Assembly: GCF_041228105.1 (NCBI RefSeq)
Contig: NZ_CP166097.1
Coordinates: 5,146,001 to 5,210,000 of the forward strand
Source: Pectobacterium aroidearum
GTDB lineage: Bacteria > Pseudomonadota > Gammaproteobacteria > Enterobacterales > Enterobacteriaceae
Reading direction: 5' to 3'
DNA length: 64,000 bases
The position numbers and the translations under genes were made by a program. This document shows, in pieces, positions 33,650 to 43,118 of the stretch. Position 1 is the first letter of the stretch. Each line of letters begins with the position of its first letter. The notes under the pieces are model-generated. The model was given only the letters and a program-made list of their open reading frames with translations. It was not told the DNA's origin and searched no databases.

Positions 33650-33666
33650 TTGGCACATTCCCTGCT
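33650..33666 (+). promoter_or_regulatory. Sigma-54 promoter of the second suc operon
   Basis: TTGGCACATTCCCTGCT: GG at 33652-33653 and GC at 33664-33665, 10 bp apart, with full TTGGCAC and CTGCT elements. The predicted start is near 33677, 35 bp before the sucA-like ATG. An AT-rich stretch (33610-33648) lies directly upstream and could be a bend or IHF region. No NtrC-like dyad is visible upstream. Confidence 0.87.
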
Positions 33667-33711
33667 AAGTCACGGGAGAGAAAAATGAGGTCACATTCAT
33701 AGGAGACTATC

Positions 33712-36459
33712 ATGCCAACCCGTACCCCACTCTCTGGCGAAAACGCTTCATTTCTGGAAGCCCTCTACAACATCTGGCTAGAGTCACCCAACGATCTCCC
33801 AGCCGATTGGAAAACGTTTTTTGCCTCTGGAACCACTCCCGCAGACATTCTGGGAGGAGACTTACCCGGCAACACCGTTCTCTGGCTGAAAAAACAAGCC
33901 GCCGTCACCCAACTGACAGACGCATTCCGGCGTAAAGGTCATTTGAAAGCCCATCTCGATCCGCTTTCTCTCTCTCCTTTATCAGCCATTCCAGAGCTCA
34001 CCCTGGCAGGCTGGGGGTTGGGCACCGAGGACTTATCCGCCGAATTCATGGTCAACGTCGGACGCCACACAACCATGATGTCGCTCAGGCAACTCCTGTC
34101 ACTACTGGAGCAAACCTATTGTGGCCATATCGGTTATGAGTTCGATCATGTAGACGATGCAGATGCGAAACGCTGGTGGCTGGAACGAATCGAACACCTT
34201 TCCCCGCAACAGGAAAGTGCCGAGAAAAGCCTGCACACGCTGGAAAAACTCATTGCGGCCGAAACACTGGAACGTTATCTCCATACCCGCTACGTCGGGC
34301 AGAAACGCTTCTCGCTCGAAGGCGCAGAGAGCGCTATTGCTGCACTGGATGGCGTAATCAGTCACGCCAGCCGGCACGGTGTGGAAGAAATGGTGATGGG
34401 AATGGCACACCGGGGACGTTTGAATGTGTTGGTCAACATCATGGGGAAAGATCCGGCATTGCTGTTTGCCGAATTTGAAGGCCGACAGCCCATCGGAACG
34501 GGTTCTGGCGATGTTAAATATCACATGGGTTATGCCAGTAAAGTCGCCACATCGACAGGAGTCATGCATCTCTCACTGGCTTACAACCCTTCTCATTTGG
34601 AAATCGTCAACCCGGTAGTGCAAGGCCAGGTGCGTGCACAACAGCAGCGCCGCCATCGTCATGGTAAAGATAAAGTCATGGCATTACTCATTCATGGTGA
34701 TTCAGCACTGGGAGGGCTGGGCGTTAATCAAACCACCTTTAACCTTTCACAAACCGCTGGCTATGGTACAGGCGGCACACTTCATCTGGTTATCAACAAT
34801 CAGGTCGGTTTTACCACTTCCAATCCGCATGACATGCGTTCTTCTCACTACTGTACTGATATCGCTAAAATGATTGGCGCCCCCATTATCCACGTCAATA
34901 GCGACGATGTAGATGCGGTTTGTCAGGTCATTGCACTGGCCTGTGAATGGCGTATGGCTTTCAACCGCGACATCGTTATCGATCTAGTCTGTTTTCGCAA
35001 ATTAGGGCACAACGAAAGTGACGAACCGCGCCTGACTCAACCGTTAATGTATCAGGCCGTGGATAATCACCCCGGTGTACGCGCCCGTTATGGTGAAAAA
35101 CTGATACAGCGCGGCCTGATAACAAACGAACAGCAAAACGGGATGCTCGAGCGCTACCGCCAGTGGCTTTCTTCCTGTGCAATTACCGATGCCAATACCG
35201 CCGTGGAGACATCTCCTCTCAGGGATGATCTCTGGGAGCGTTTTGACAACCGCTGCTGGCATGATGCGCCGAACACCAGCTTACCCCTGAAAACACTGAT
35301 GTCTTATGCAGACAAAGTGACTACCCTTCCTGATGAGATCGTGCCGCATCCGACGATTCAAAAACAGCTCGCACTACGTCAGAAAATGGGCAGCAATGAG
35401 GCACCGTTGGACTGGGGCATGGCGGAAACGCTGGCTTATGCCTCTCTACTGGACGACGGTATTGGTGTACGGATTTCAGGAGAGGACTCTGGGCGCGGTA
35501 CCTTCAGTCACCGTCATGCGGTAGTACACAACCAAACACCACAACAAGACGATCAGCGCCAATACATTCCACTTCAGCACATTAGTGACTCACAGGCCGA
35601 TTTTCAGATCATCGACTCCGTCCTGAATGAAGAATCCATTCTGGCTTATGAATATGGCTATGCCAGTTCCGCCCCCGACCAACTGGTTATCTGGGAAGCA
35701 CAATTCGGTGATTTCGCCAACGGTGCTCAGATTGCCATCGATCAGTTTATTTCCTCCAGCGAAACTAAATGGGATCGCTACTGTGGGCTGACCGTCATTC
35801 TGCCGCATGGTTATGACGGTCAGGGGCCCGAGCACTCTTCAGGACGTCTAGAGCGTTGGTTGCAACTCTGCGCAGAAAACAACATGCGGGTGGTGATGCC
35901 GTCAGAATCCGCGCAAATGTTCCATCTCCTGCGGGGACAAATGTTAAGCAATATGCGCAAGCCGCTCATTATCTTCATGAGCAAACGCCTGCTGCGCTTC
36001 AAAGATGCTATGAGTCCGTTAATTGCACTGAGTGAGGGAGCGTTCCGGCCAGTGATCGCCGATGTGCGTAACCCGGACGCCAAAGATGTCACGCAAGTCA
36101 TCCTGTGTGCGGGACAGGTCTACTATGACGTCTTGCAGGCAAGAGAAGCTCAGGGATTAACTGATAAAGTTGTGTTGATCCGCGTTGAACAGCTCTATCC
36201 ATTTCCTCATCAGGCCCTCAAAGCGGCAATCTCTCCCTATCAACAGGTCAAACACTGGCTATGGCTTCAGGAAGAACCTGCCAATCAAGGGGCATGGCGA
36301 CAAATCCGTCATGAGCTGGATAACCTCCTTCCCGAAAACATGCGCTTTCAATATGCCGGACGCCCCGCCGCCGCCGCTCCAGCCACCGGATATAGAGCCG
36401 TACATCAACAACAAATAGCCGATTTTCTCGCTGAGGCATTTCACTTCGTTAACGTTTGA
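33712..36459 (+). CDS. sucA: 2-oxoglutarate dehydrogenase E1 component, accessory paralogue
   Basis: A 915-residue thiamine-diphosphate enzyme (E. coli SucA 933). The N-terminal 2-oxoglutarate-dehydrogenase segment (SFLEALYNIWLESPNDLPADW, about residues 13-33) distinguishes it from pyruvate E1. Core motifs include GMAHRGRLNVLVNI, GTGDVKYH-like GSGDVKYHMGYAS, the pyrophosphate-region IHGDSALGG, NNQVGFTTSNP, GEDSGRGTFSHRHAV and GYDGQGPEHSSGRLERW. It decarboxylates 2-oxoglutarate and transfers the succinyl group to lipoyl-E2. It heads sucA-sucB-lpd-sucC-sucD, with no sdh genes. The standard TCA copies must be elsewhere, so this is an inducible second set (inference). The AGGAG ribosome-binding site is good. 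Confidence 0.93.
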   Translation: MPTRTPLSGENASFLEALYNIWLESPNDLPADWKTFFASGTTPADILGGDLPGNTVLWLKKQAAVTQLTDAFRRKGHLKAHLDPLSLSPLSAIPELTLAGWGLGTEDLSAEFMVNVGRHTTMMSLRQLLSLLEQTYCGHIGYEFDHVDDADAKRWWLERIEHLSPQQESAEKSLHTLEKLIAAETLERYLHTRYVGQKRFSLEGAESAIAALDGVISHASRHGVEEMVMGMAHRGRLNVLVNIMGKDPALLFAEFEGRQPIGTGSGDVKYHMGYASKVATSTGVMHLSLAYNPSHLEIVNPVVQGQVRAQQQRRHRHGKDKVMALLIHGDSALGGLGVNQTTFNLSQTAGYGTGGTLHLVINNQVGFTTSNPHDMRSSHYCTDIAKMIGAPIIHVNSDDVDAVCQVIALACEWRMAFNRDIVIDLVCFRKLGHNESDEPRLTQPLMYQAVDNHPGVRARYGEKLIQRGLITNEQQNGMLERYRQWLSSCAITDANTAVETSPLRDDLWERFDNRCWHDAPNTSLPLKTLMSYADKVTTLPDEIVPHPTIQKQLALRQKMGSNEAPLDWGMAETLAYASLLDDGIGVRISGEDSGRGTFSHRHAVVHNQTPQQDDQRQYIPLQHISDSQADFQIIDSVLNEESILAYEYGYASSAPDQLVIWEAQFGDFANGAQIAIDQFISSSETKWDRYCGLTVILPHGYDGQGPEHSSGRLERWLQLCAENNMRVVMPSESAQMFHLLRGQMLSNMRKPLIIFMSKRLLRFKDAMSPLIALSEGAFRPVIADVRNPDAKDVTQVILCAGQVYYDVLQAREAQGLTDKVVLIRVEQLYPFPHQALKAAISPYQQVKHWLWLQEEPANQGAWRQIRHELDNLLPENMRFQYAGRPAAAAPATGYRAVHQQQIADFLAEAFHFVNV

Positions 36460-36498
36460 TCATTTTCATAAAAACAATCACGAATACCGGAGAAAAAA

Positions 36499-37707
36499 AT
36501 GATAGAAATCAATGTCCCACAACTACCAGAATCCGTCACTGAAGGTGTTCTGGCAACGTGGTGCAAACAGGCTGGTGATATCGTCAAACGCGATGATGTT
36601 GTTGCTGAACTGGAAACCGACAAGGTCATACTGGAAATTCCCGCGCCAGCCGACGGCCAGTTATCCGAACAGCTCATCGCCGAAGGCGAGAGCGTTACAT
36701 CAGGCCAGCTACTGGCGCGGATCATTCCCCAGAACACCGCCCCTTCCCCCACACCAGAAATTCCAACCGAAACGCCGATTGCCATGCCTGCTGCCCGCAA
36801 AGAGGCAATCCGTCAGGATATCGATCTGGCGCAGGTTACGGGCACCGGACGCCATAACAGAATAATAAAAGAGGATGTTCTGACGCAGGCTCGCCGTACC
36901 CGCGCACCAACGGACACGCTTCCCACCGACACAGCCGTGCCAATACTCGCTCCCCCTACAGATACAGTAGCAACAACCACAATACCGGAGAAAAAACCGA
37001 CGGATAACCGACAAGAACGCCGCGAACCAATGAGTCGTCTACGAACACGGATCGCCGAGCGTTTACTCGCTTCACAGCGGGAAAACGCCATTCTGACGAC
37101 ATTCAATGAAGTCAATATGCAAGAGATCATCACGCTGCGTAATACCTATAAAGCGCGTTTTGAAAAGCAACACGGGGTAAAACTGGGTTTTATGTCGTTT
37201 TTTGTCAAAGCGACCAGTCACGCACTCCGTCAATTCCCTATCGTTAATGCCGCTATTGATGGGCAGAACATCATCTGGCGTGACTACTGTGACATAGGCA
37301 TCGCGGTTAGCAGCGCACGTGGATTGATGGTTCCGATATTACGTAATGCTGAATTGCTGTCTCTGGCAGAAATCGAGCGCCAGATCAATGAGTACGCCGA
37401 ATTAGCACGAGCAGGAAAACTACCGCTGGAAGCTTTACAGGGCGGCACATTTTCCATCACTAACGGCGGCACTTTCGGTTCCATGATGTCAACACCAATC
37501 ATCAACCCGCCCCAGTCTGCCATTTTAGGGATGCACGCCATCACGCCACGCCCGGTAGCAGAAAACGATTGTGTCGTTATTCGCCCGATGATGTACCTGG
37601 CGCTGAGTTACGACCATCGCCTGATTGACGGCCAGGAAGCCGTACAAACACTAGCGACGATTAAACGCCTGCTGGAAGCGCCTGCACAGCTTTTGCTGGA
37701 TATCTGA
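36499..37707 (+). CDS. sucB: Dihydrolipoyl succinyltransferase (E2), accessory paralogue
   Basis: A 402-residue E2 (E. coli SucB 405). There is one N-terminal lipoyl domain with lipoyl-lysine K42 in [12 protein letters not shown], a Thr/Pro-rich linker, a peripheral-subunit-binding domain ([20 protein letters not shown]), a second Pro/Thr-rich linker (about residues 132-170), then the catalytic domain ending with H373 in [14 protein letters not shown] single lipoyl domain fits E2o rather than E2p. It follows the E1 gene by 39 bp. The THEIR linkers contain duplicated TDT and PTDT-like runs, consistent with flexibility. Confidence 0.93.
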   Translation: MIEINVPQLPESVTEGVLATWCKQAGDIVKRDDVVAELETDKVILEIPAPADGQLSEQLIAEGESVTSGQLLARIIPQNTAPSPTPEIPTETPIAMPAARKEAIRQDIDLAQVTGTGRHNRIIKEDVLTQARRTRAPTDTLPTDTAVPILAPPTDTVATTTIPEKKPTDNRQERREPMSRLRTRIAERLLASQRENAILTTFNEVNMQEIITLRNTYKARFEKQHGVKLGFMSFFVKATSHALRQFPIVNAAIDGQNIIWRDYCDIGIAVSSARGLMVPILRNAELLSLAEIERQINEYAELARAGKLPLEALQGGTFSITNGGTFGSMMSTPIINPPQSAILGMHAITPRPVAENDCVVIRPMMYLALSYDHRLIDGQEAVQTLATIKRLLEAPAQLLLDI

Positions 37708-37719
37708 CAAGGGGAAAAC

Positions 37720-39150
37720 ATGACAAAAGTGTATGACGTCGCCGTCATTGGCGCAGGCCCAGGCGGCTATATCGCCGCCATCAGAGCCGCACAACGTAAA
37801 CTCGATACGATATGTATCGATGCGTTCACCAATGCCAACGGCGATCCTTCTCTGGGCGGCACCTGCCTGAATGTGGGCTGTATACCATCCAAATCTCTAT
37901 TGCAATCTTCTGAGTTGTTTAACCAAATCAGTCATCAAGCACAGGAACACGGCATCACCGCGCACTCGGTGCAGATAAACGCCGCCCAAATGGTTCAGCG
38001 TAAAGACGATATCGTTGCACGGTTGACTCAAGGGATTGGTCTGTTGTTTCAGAAGAATGGCGTAACGACGCTCGCCGGTCGAGCCACACTGCAACATTAC
38101 GCTGACGGCATCTGGTGCCTTGATGTCACACAAGGAGGCGAATCACAAATCATCCACGCGCGTCACGTCATTATCGCCACGGGATCTCGTCCACGCGCAC
38201 TCCCCGATGTCACGGTAGACAACGAGCTGGTTCTGGATAATCAGGGGGCACTGGCAATGACAGAGCCCCCCAAACGGCTGGCGGTGATTGGAGCAGGCGT
38301 CATCGGGCTGGAGCTGGGTTCCGTCTGGAAGCGGCTGGGTTCAGACGTCACATTACTGGAAATGGCGGAGACTTTTCTGCCTGCACTGGAATCCCGTCTG
38401 GCAAAAGAGGCTCAGAAACAGCTGGCCGCTGACGGCTTACATATGCAGTTCGGTATCCGTATCGTCAAGATCGTCACACGCAAAAATGAGGTGCAGGTGA
38501 CCTATGAACAAGGTGATCAAACCCATGAGCTGGTCGTCGATAAACTCATCGTCGCCATTGGGCGAGAACCGATGCTGGAAGGGTTGGGGATCGAGAGGTT
38601 AGGGCTGGAGAAAGACATCCGGGGCGGGGTGGTAGTCGATGAATGTTGTCGCACCTCTCACCCGCAACTCTGGGCAATTGGCGATGTGGTTCGAGGGCCA
38701 ATGCTGGCACACAAGGCGATGGCCGAAGGTGTCGTGGTTGCCGATCTCATCGCGGGTCAAGCAGCGGAGCCAGTAGATTTTAATCTGATCCCCTGGGTGA
38801 TTTACACCCATCCAGAAATCGCCTGGATAGGGCAATCTGAAGCACAACTTAAACAACGTGGTATCACGTTCAATAAAGGGAATGCGTTATTTGCGGCAAA
38901 TGGGCGAGCGATGGCGTTAGGACAAGCGGAAGGGCGTGTATCGCTTTTGGCTGACGCCGCCAGCGATCGCCTTCTGGGCGCGACCATCATCGGTCCACAA
39001 GCCTCTGAACTCATCAATGAAATCGCGTTGGCGATGGCATTTTGCGCATCCGGAGAAGATCTCGCCTGTACCGTTCATGCACACCCGACGTTAAGCGAGG
39101 TATTGCATGAAGCTGCACTGGCCATCAATAAACAAGCCCTGCACGGCTGA
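37720..39150 (+). CDS. lpd: Dihydrolipoyl dehydrogenase (E3), accessory paralogue
   Basis: A 476-residue FAD disulfide oxidoreductase (E. coli Lpd 474). FAD motif GAGPGGYIAA near residue 11, redox pair C49 and C54 in GGTCLNVGCIPSKSLL, NAD motif IGAGVIGLELGSVW, and the C-terminal catalytic His-Glu region HAHPTLSEVLHE (H455). It reoxidises dihydrolipoamide with NAD+. A dedicated E3 makes the complex independent of the housekeeping lpd. It lies 12 bp after the E2 gene. Confidence 0.95.
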   Translation: MTKVYDVAVIGAGPGGYIAAIRAAQRKLDTICIDAFTNANGDPSLGGTCLNVGCIPSKSLLQSSELFNQISHQAQEHGITAHSVQINAAQMVQRKDDIVARLTQGIGLLFQKNGVTTLAGRATLQHYADGIWCLDVTQGGESQIIHARHVIIATGSRPRALPDVTVDNELVLDNQGALAMTEPPKRLAVIGAGVIGLELGSVWKRLGSDVTLLEMAETFLPALESRLAKEAQKQLAADGLHMQFGIRIVKIVTRKNEVQVTYEQGDQTHELVVDKLIVAIGREPMLEGLGIERLGLEKDIRGGVVVDECCRTSHPQLWAIGDVVRGPMLAHKAMAEGVVVADLIAGQAAEPVDFNLIPWVIYTHPEIAWIGQSEAQLKQRGITFNKGNALFAANGRAMALGQAEGRVSLLADAASDRLLGATIIGPQASELINEIALAMAFCASGEDLACTVHAHPTLSEVLHEAALAINKQALHG

Positions 39151-39171
39151 CCATCCAAAACGGAAAACGAT

Positions 39172-40344
39172 ATGAACCTACATGAATATCAGGCAAAACG
39201 ACTGTTGGCGACATTCGGGCTACCAGTGCCACGCGAGATCTATATTGATGCCTTGCCTCAGTTACAAGAAGCATGGGATGTACTGGCGGATAGAGAAAAA
39301 GGGGCAGTATTAAAAGCACAAATCCATGCCGGAGGACGCGGTAAAGCGGGAGGAGTCAAGGTAGTAAACCACTATCAGAGCGCGGAGGAATTCACCCAAA
39401 ATATGCTCGGTTCTCGGCTGGCCACCTACCAGACCGGACCAGAAGGCCAACCGGTTAGTGGTGTTCTGGTTTGTGAAAATATTTATCCAGTACGTCAGGA
39501 ACTGTACCTCAGCGCCGTGGTGGATCGCGGCAGTCAGTTAGTCACCTTTATCGCCAGCGCAGAAGGCGGTATGGAAATAGAACAGGTGGCGCAGGAAATG
39601 CCAGAAAAGATTTCCAAAGTGAGTATCGAGCCGTTAGTTGGCGTACAGCCTTGCCATATCCGTCAACTGGCGTCCGTGCTAAAACTGGAAAAATCTCAAC
39701 TGGTGGAGTTTGGCACGCTGATCGATAACATCTGGCGAGCATTCACCACACAGGATTTCTCGCTGCTGGAAATCAATCCATTGGTCATCCTTCAGGACGG
39801 CCGTTTTATGTGCGCCGATGCCAAGATCGCCATTGACGACAATGCGCTATACCGTCACCCCGCATTAGCCGACCTGCGAGATGAAACACAGGAAGATCCG
39901 CGTGAACGCGCCGCCGCCGCGCTGGATCTGAATTATGTGGCGCTGGACGGCAATATCGGCTGCATGGTTAACGGCGCAGGCCTAGCGATGGCCACGATGG
40001 ATATCATCAAACTCTATGGTGGTGAACCTGCCAATTTTCTTGATGTGGGCGGCGGCGCCACGCAAGAACGTGTAACGGAAGCCTTCAAACTCATTAGTTC
40101 CGACACTCAGGTGAATGGAATTCTGGTCAATATCTTTGGCGGTATTGTGCGCTGCGACATGATCGCAAAAGCGATTATCAATGCCTTACTACAGGAAAAA
40201 ATTACCCTGCCTGTTGTCGCCCGCTTATCCGGCAACCATGCGGCGGAAGGCATGAGGCTGTTACGAGAAAGCGGATTGCCGATTACGCCCGTCCACACAC
40301 TGGATGAAGCGGCGCAGACCATCATTGCAACTGTCAATAACTAG
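39172..40344 (+). CDS. sucC: Succinyl-CoA synthetase beta subunit, accessory paralogue
   Basis: A 390-residue ATP-grasp protein (E. coli SucC 388), starting MNLHEYQAKRLLATFGLPVP. Nucleotide-binding stretch KAQIHAGGRGKAGGVK near residue 45, metal ligands in EINPLVI, and the C-terminal CoA-ligase-like GGIVRCDMIA. It pairs with the downstream alpha subunit to convert succinyl-CoA to succinate with substrate-level phosphorylation, releasing free CoA for the dehydrogenase. 21 bp after lpd. Confidence 0.94.
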   Translation: MNLHEYQAKRLLATFGLPVPREIYIDALPQLQEAWDVLADREKGAVLKAQIHAGGRGKAGGVKVVNHYQSAEEFTQNMLGSRLATYQTGPEGQPVSGVLVCENIYPVRQELYLSAVVDRGSQLVTFIASAEGGMEIEQVAQEMPEKISKVSIEPLVGVQPCHIRQLASVLKLEKSQLVEFGTLIDNIWRAFTTQDFSLLEINPLVILQDGRFMCADAKIAIDDNALYRHPALADLRDETQEDPRERAAAALDLNYVALDGNIGCMVNGAGLAMATMDIIKLYGGEPANFLDVGGGATQERVTEAFKLISSDTQVNGILVNIFGGIVRCDMIAKAIINALLQEKITLPVVARLSGNHAAEGMRLLRESGLPITPVHTLDEAAQTIIATVNN

Positions 40345-40353
40345 GAGGGTAGC

Positions 40354-41226
40354 GTGAGCGTATTAATCAATAAACAAACCAAAGTGTTGGTTCAAGGCTT
40401 TACCGGAAAAAACGGCAGCTTTCATTCTGAACACGCTATCGCCTACGGTACCCAAATCGTGGGCGGCGTGACGCCTGGTAAAGGTGGACAAATGCATCTG
40501 GGTCGAACGGTATTCAACAGCATGAAAGAAGCCGTTCCGGCCACTGGTGCGGAAGCCAGTGTGATCTACGTCCCTGCTCCCGCCGTACTAGATTCGATTG
40601 TAGATGCAGTGGAATCAGGTATCGGGTTGATTGTGGTCATCACAGAAGGCGTACCGACTCAAGATATGCTAAAAGCCAAACGCTTACTCAAAGCGTATCC
40701 CGATGTTCGTCTGATTGGTCCCAACTGCCCAGGGATCATCACCCCCGGTGAATGCAAAATCGGTATTATGCCGGGCAGTATTCATCAACCCGGACGCATC
40801 GGAATCATCTCCCGCTCCGGCACCCTAACCTATGAAGCCGTTGCCCAAACCACCGCACTTGGTCTGGGTCAATCTACTTGTATTGGTATTGGTGGCGATC
40901 CTATTCCCGGCACCAGTTTTATTGACGCGCTGAATTTATTTGAAAGCGATCCCGACACCGATGCCATCATCATGATTGGGGAAATTGGTGGAACAGCGGA
41001 AGAAGAGGCTGCGGAATTTATTCAAACTAACGTGAGTAAGCCCGTCGTGGGCTATATCGCCGGAGCGACGGCGCCTAAAGGGAAACGTATGGGACACGCA
41101 GGCGCCATTATCGCTGGCGGTAAAGGAACGGCAGAGGAAAAATTTCAGGCGTTTAAACGCGCAGGGATGGCATGGACGCGCAACCCCGCCCAGATCGGCA
41201 CCACATTACTTGAGGCGATTGCCTGA
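40354..41226 (+). CDS. sucD: Succinyl-CoA synthetase alpha subunit, accessory paralogue
   Basis: A 290-residue protein (E. coli 289) from a GTG at 40354 with GGAGGG just upstream. The CoA-binding Rossmann part ([18 protein letters not shown]) is N-terminal. The phosphorylated active-site histidine is H248 in [17 protein letters not shown]. It is 9 bp after sucC and is the last gene of the first operon. Downstream hairpins (GTGAGCG/CGCTCAC 41244-41260 and GCGGCGTC/GACGCCGC 41277-41298) lack T tracts but may end or slow transcription. Confidence 0.94.
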   Translation: MSVLINKQTKVLVQGFTGKNGSFHSEHAIAYGTQIVGGVTPGKGGQMHLGRTVFNSMKEAVPATGAEASVIYVPAPAVLDSIVDAVESGIGLIVVITEGVPTQDMLKAKRLLKAYPDVRLIGPNCPGIITPGECKIGIMPGSIHQPGRIGIISRSGTLTYEAVAQTTALGLGQSTCIGIGGDPIPGTSFIDALNLFESDPDTDAIIMIGEIGGTAEEEAAEFIQTNVSKPVVGYIAGATAPKGKRMGHAGAIIAGGKGTAEEKFQAFKRAGMAWTRNPAQIGTTLLEAIA

Positions 41227-41605
41227 CCCTTATCATGATGACGGTGAGCGGCGCGCTCACTGTCAGTTAACCCCTCGCGGCGTCAGCAATGACGCCGCTC
41301 AAAACGACACCCTTCCCGCTTCTGCCCACCTTTCTATTTATCAGGAAGACACGTTTTTATCAGGAATATAAGTTTTTCATCATGATTGACCTTTTTTAAC
41401 CGCAGACGGCCGGATGACATGACTCGCCAATTGACGCTGTGTGGCTTTACCACACCCTATGGCTGGCTTGTGCGGATACCCGCCTAAAAAACAACACAAA
41501 AAACAAAAAAACAAATATAAAACAATCAATTAAAAACAAAAACAAACTGGCATAAGACCTGCAATTCCCCGTCAGGAAATATTACTTCTCTACGACGAGG
41601 TTATT
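41227..41605. promoter_or_regulatory. Intergenic control region of the transporter operon
   Basis: 379 bp without a gene. From left to right it holds two T-less hairpins (see sucD), a direct repeat TTTATCAGGAA at 41337-41347 and 41356-41366 (19-bp period), a dyad GTGTGG-CTTTA-CCACAC at 41439-41455, a long A/C-rich tract (41486-41546) and a sigma-54 promoter at 41547-41563. The repeats and dyad are candidate enhancer sites for the local sigma-54 activator; that is inference. Confidence 0.55.
41547..41563 (+). promoter_or_regulatory. Sigma-54 promoter of the transporter-Ldh2 operon
   Basis: ACTGGCATAAGACCTGCA region: GG at 41549-41550, GC at 41561-41562, 10 bp apart, with CTGGCAT and CTGCA elements. 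The predicted start is near 41574, about 32 bp before the transporter ATG. Confidence 0.82.
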
Positions 41606-43105
41606 ATGACTGACGTATCAAAACCAATAATTAAGAAGAGCAAGCTACCCGCTTATCTGGGTCTCTACATCGCGATTATCGCCGCAATCGCCATCACGCT
41701 ACTTCCATTAGGAGACGATATTCCCAAAGCTGGCCAAAATATGATCGCGATTCTGGTGTTTGCGATCATCGTCTGGATCAGCGAAGCGATGGACTACACT
41801 TCCAGCGCCATTGTCATTTCCGCGCTGATCATTTTTATGATTGGCTTCTCGCCGGATATCCACCAGCCAGAAACGATGACTGGCACGGTCAATGCATTGA
41901 AAATGACCCTGTCTGGCTTCTCGAACTCTGCACTGGCATTGGTAGCAGCAGCGATGTTTATCGCCGCCGCAATGACCATCACCGGGCTGGACAAACGCAT
42001 CGCGCTGTTCACGATGTCTCGCATCGGCGCCAGCAGTAGCAGTATTCTGATCGGCGCGATCGTCGTGACTATCGTGCTGAGTCTGGTTGTCCCCAGCGCG
42101 ACAGCCCGTACCGCCTGCGTTGTCCCGATCATGATGGGCGTGATCGCTGCCTTCAATGTTGATAAACACTCCCGGCTGGCGGCGTCTATGATGATCGTTG
42201 TCGCACAAGCCACTAGCATCTGGAATGTTGGTATTCAAACATCAGCCGCGCAAAATTTACTCTCGATTGGCTTTATCAACAAAACATTCGGCGCTGAATA
42301 TACGATCAGCTGGCTCGATTGGTTGTTGGCGGGTGCGCCCTGGAGCCTCACCATGTCTGTAGTGCTATTTTTTCTGGTGAGAAAGATGATGCCACCGGAA
42401 ACTGAAGCGATAGAAGGTGGTACAGATGCGATAAAAAAATCACTGGCTGAACTTGGCCCGGCAAAAAGTGCGGAAAAACGTCTAATCGCCATTTCGGTTC
42501 TGTTGCTTTTGTTTTGGGCGACGGAAGGCAAGTTGCACAATATCGATACGACTTCTGTGACCCTGGCTGGGCTGGCAATCATGCTGATGCCGGGAATCGG
42601 CGTGATGAACTGGAAGGATGTAGAAAAGCGTGTGCAATGGGGCACGTTGCTCATGTTCGGTATTGGAATTAGCCTCGGCTCTGCCTTGTTGGATACACAA
42701 GCGGCATCCTGGCTGGCGAATTATGTCGTCAAAGGGTTTAACCTGCACGCATTACCCCCCATCGGTATTTTGGCGGTACTGACCGCGTTCCTCATTATTA
42801 TTCATCTGGGATTTGCCAGCGCCACCGCATTGACCGCTGCGCTTCTACCTATTCTGATCAGTTTGCTGATTAGCCTGCCGCCAGAACTTGGCGTCAACCC
42901 AGTCGGGATGACCGTCATTCTAGCTTTCAGTGTCAGCTTTGGTTTTATCCTGCCAATCAACGCGCCACAAAATATGGTCTGTCTGGGAACGGACACATTC
43001 AGCCCGCGCCAGTTCACACGTATCGGTATTAGCTTGACCATCATTGGTTACCTGACGCTGCTATTGTTCGCGGCAACCTTATGGCCAATGCTGGGACTCA
43101 TGTAA
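41606..43105 (+). CDS. DASS/SLC13-family anion:Na+ symporter (di/tricarboxylate type)
   Basis: A 499-residue protein with about 12 hydrophobic segments and a short cytoplasmic N-terminus. Two family hallmark stretches are visible: the first-repeat SATARTACVVPIM and the C-terminal AFSVSFGFILPINAPQNMVCLGT, which is the SLC13-type Na+/carboxylate motif (SNT-like N-A-P). The family imports succinate, malate, 2-oxoglutarate, citrate or tartrate. Substrate choice cannot be read from sequence, but the flanking enzymes point to 2-oxoglutarate or a 2-hydroxydicarboxylate. It has its own sigma-54 promoter and is followed 13 bp later by the Ldh2 gene. Confidence 0.88.
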   Translation: MTDVSKPIIKKSKLPAYLGLYIAIIAAIAITLLPLGDDIPKAGQNMIAILVFAIIVWISEAMDYTSSAIVISALIIFMIGFSPDIHQPETMTGTVNALKMTLSGFSNSALALVAAAMFIAAAMTITGLDKRIALFTMSRIGASSSSILIGAIVVTIVLSLVVPSATARTACVVPIMMGVIAAFNVDKHSRLAASMMIVVAQATSIWNVGIQTSAAQNLLSIGFINKTFGAEYTISWLDWLLAGAPWSLTMSVVLFFLVRKMMPPETEAIEGGTDAIKKSLAELGPAKSAEKRLIAISVLLLLFWATEGKLHNIDTTSVTLAGLAIMLMPGIGVMNWKDVEKRVQWGTLLMFGIGISLGSALLDTQAASWLANYVVKGFNLHALPPIGILAVLTAFLIIIHLGFASATALTAALLPILISLLISLPPELGVNPVGMTVILAFSVSFGFILPINAPQNMVCLGTDTFSPRQFTRIGISLTIIGYLTLLLFAATLWPMLGLM

Positions 43106-43118
43106 CGGAGAAAAAATC

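Noticed and set aside
41486..41546. A/C-rich tract considered as a CRISPR-like or phage-related repeat
   Set aside because: No regular unit or spacer pattern; it is simply an A-rich upstream region of a sigma-54 promoter.
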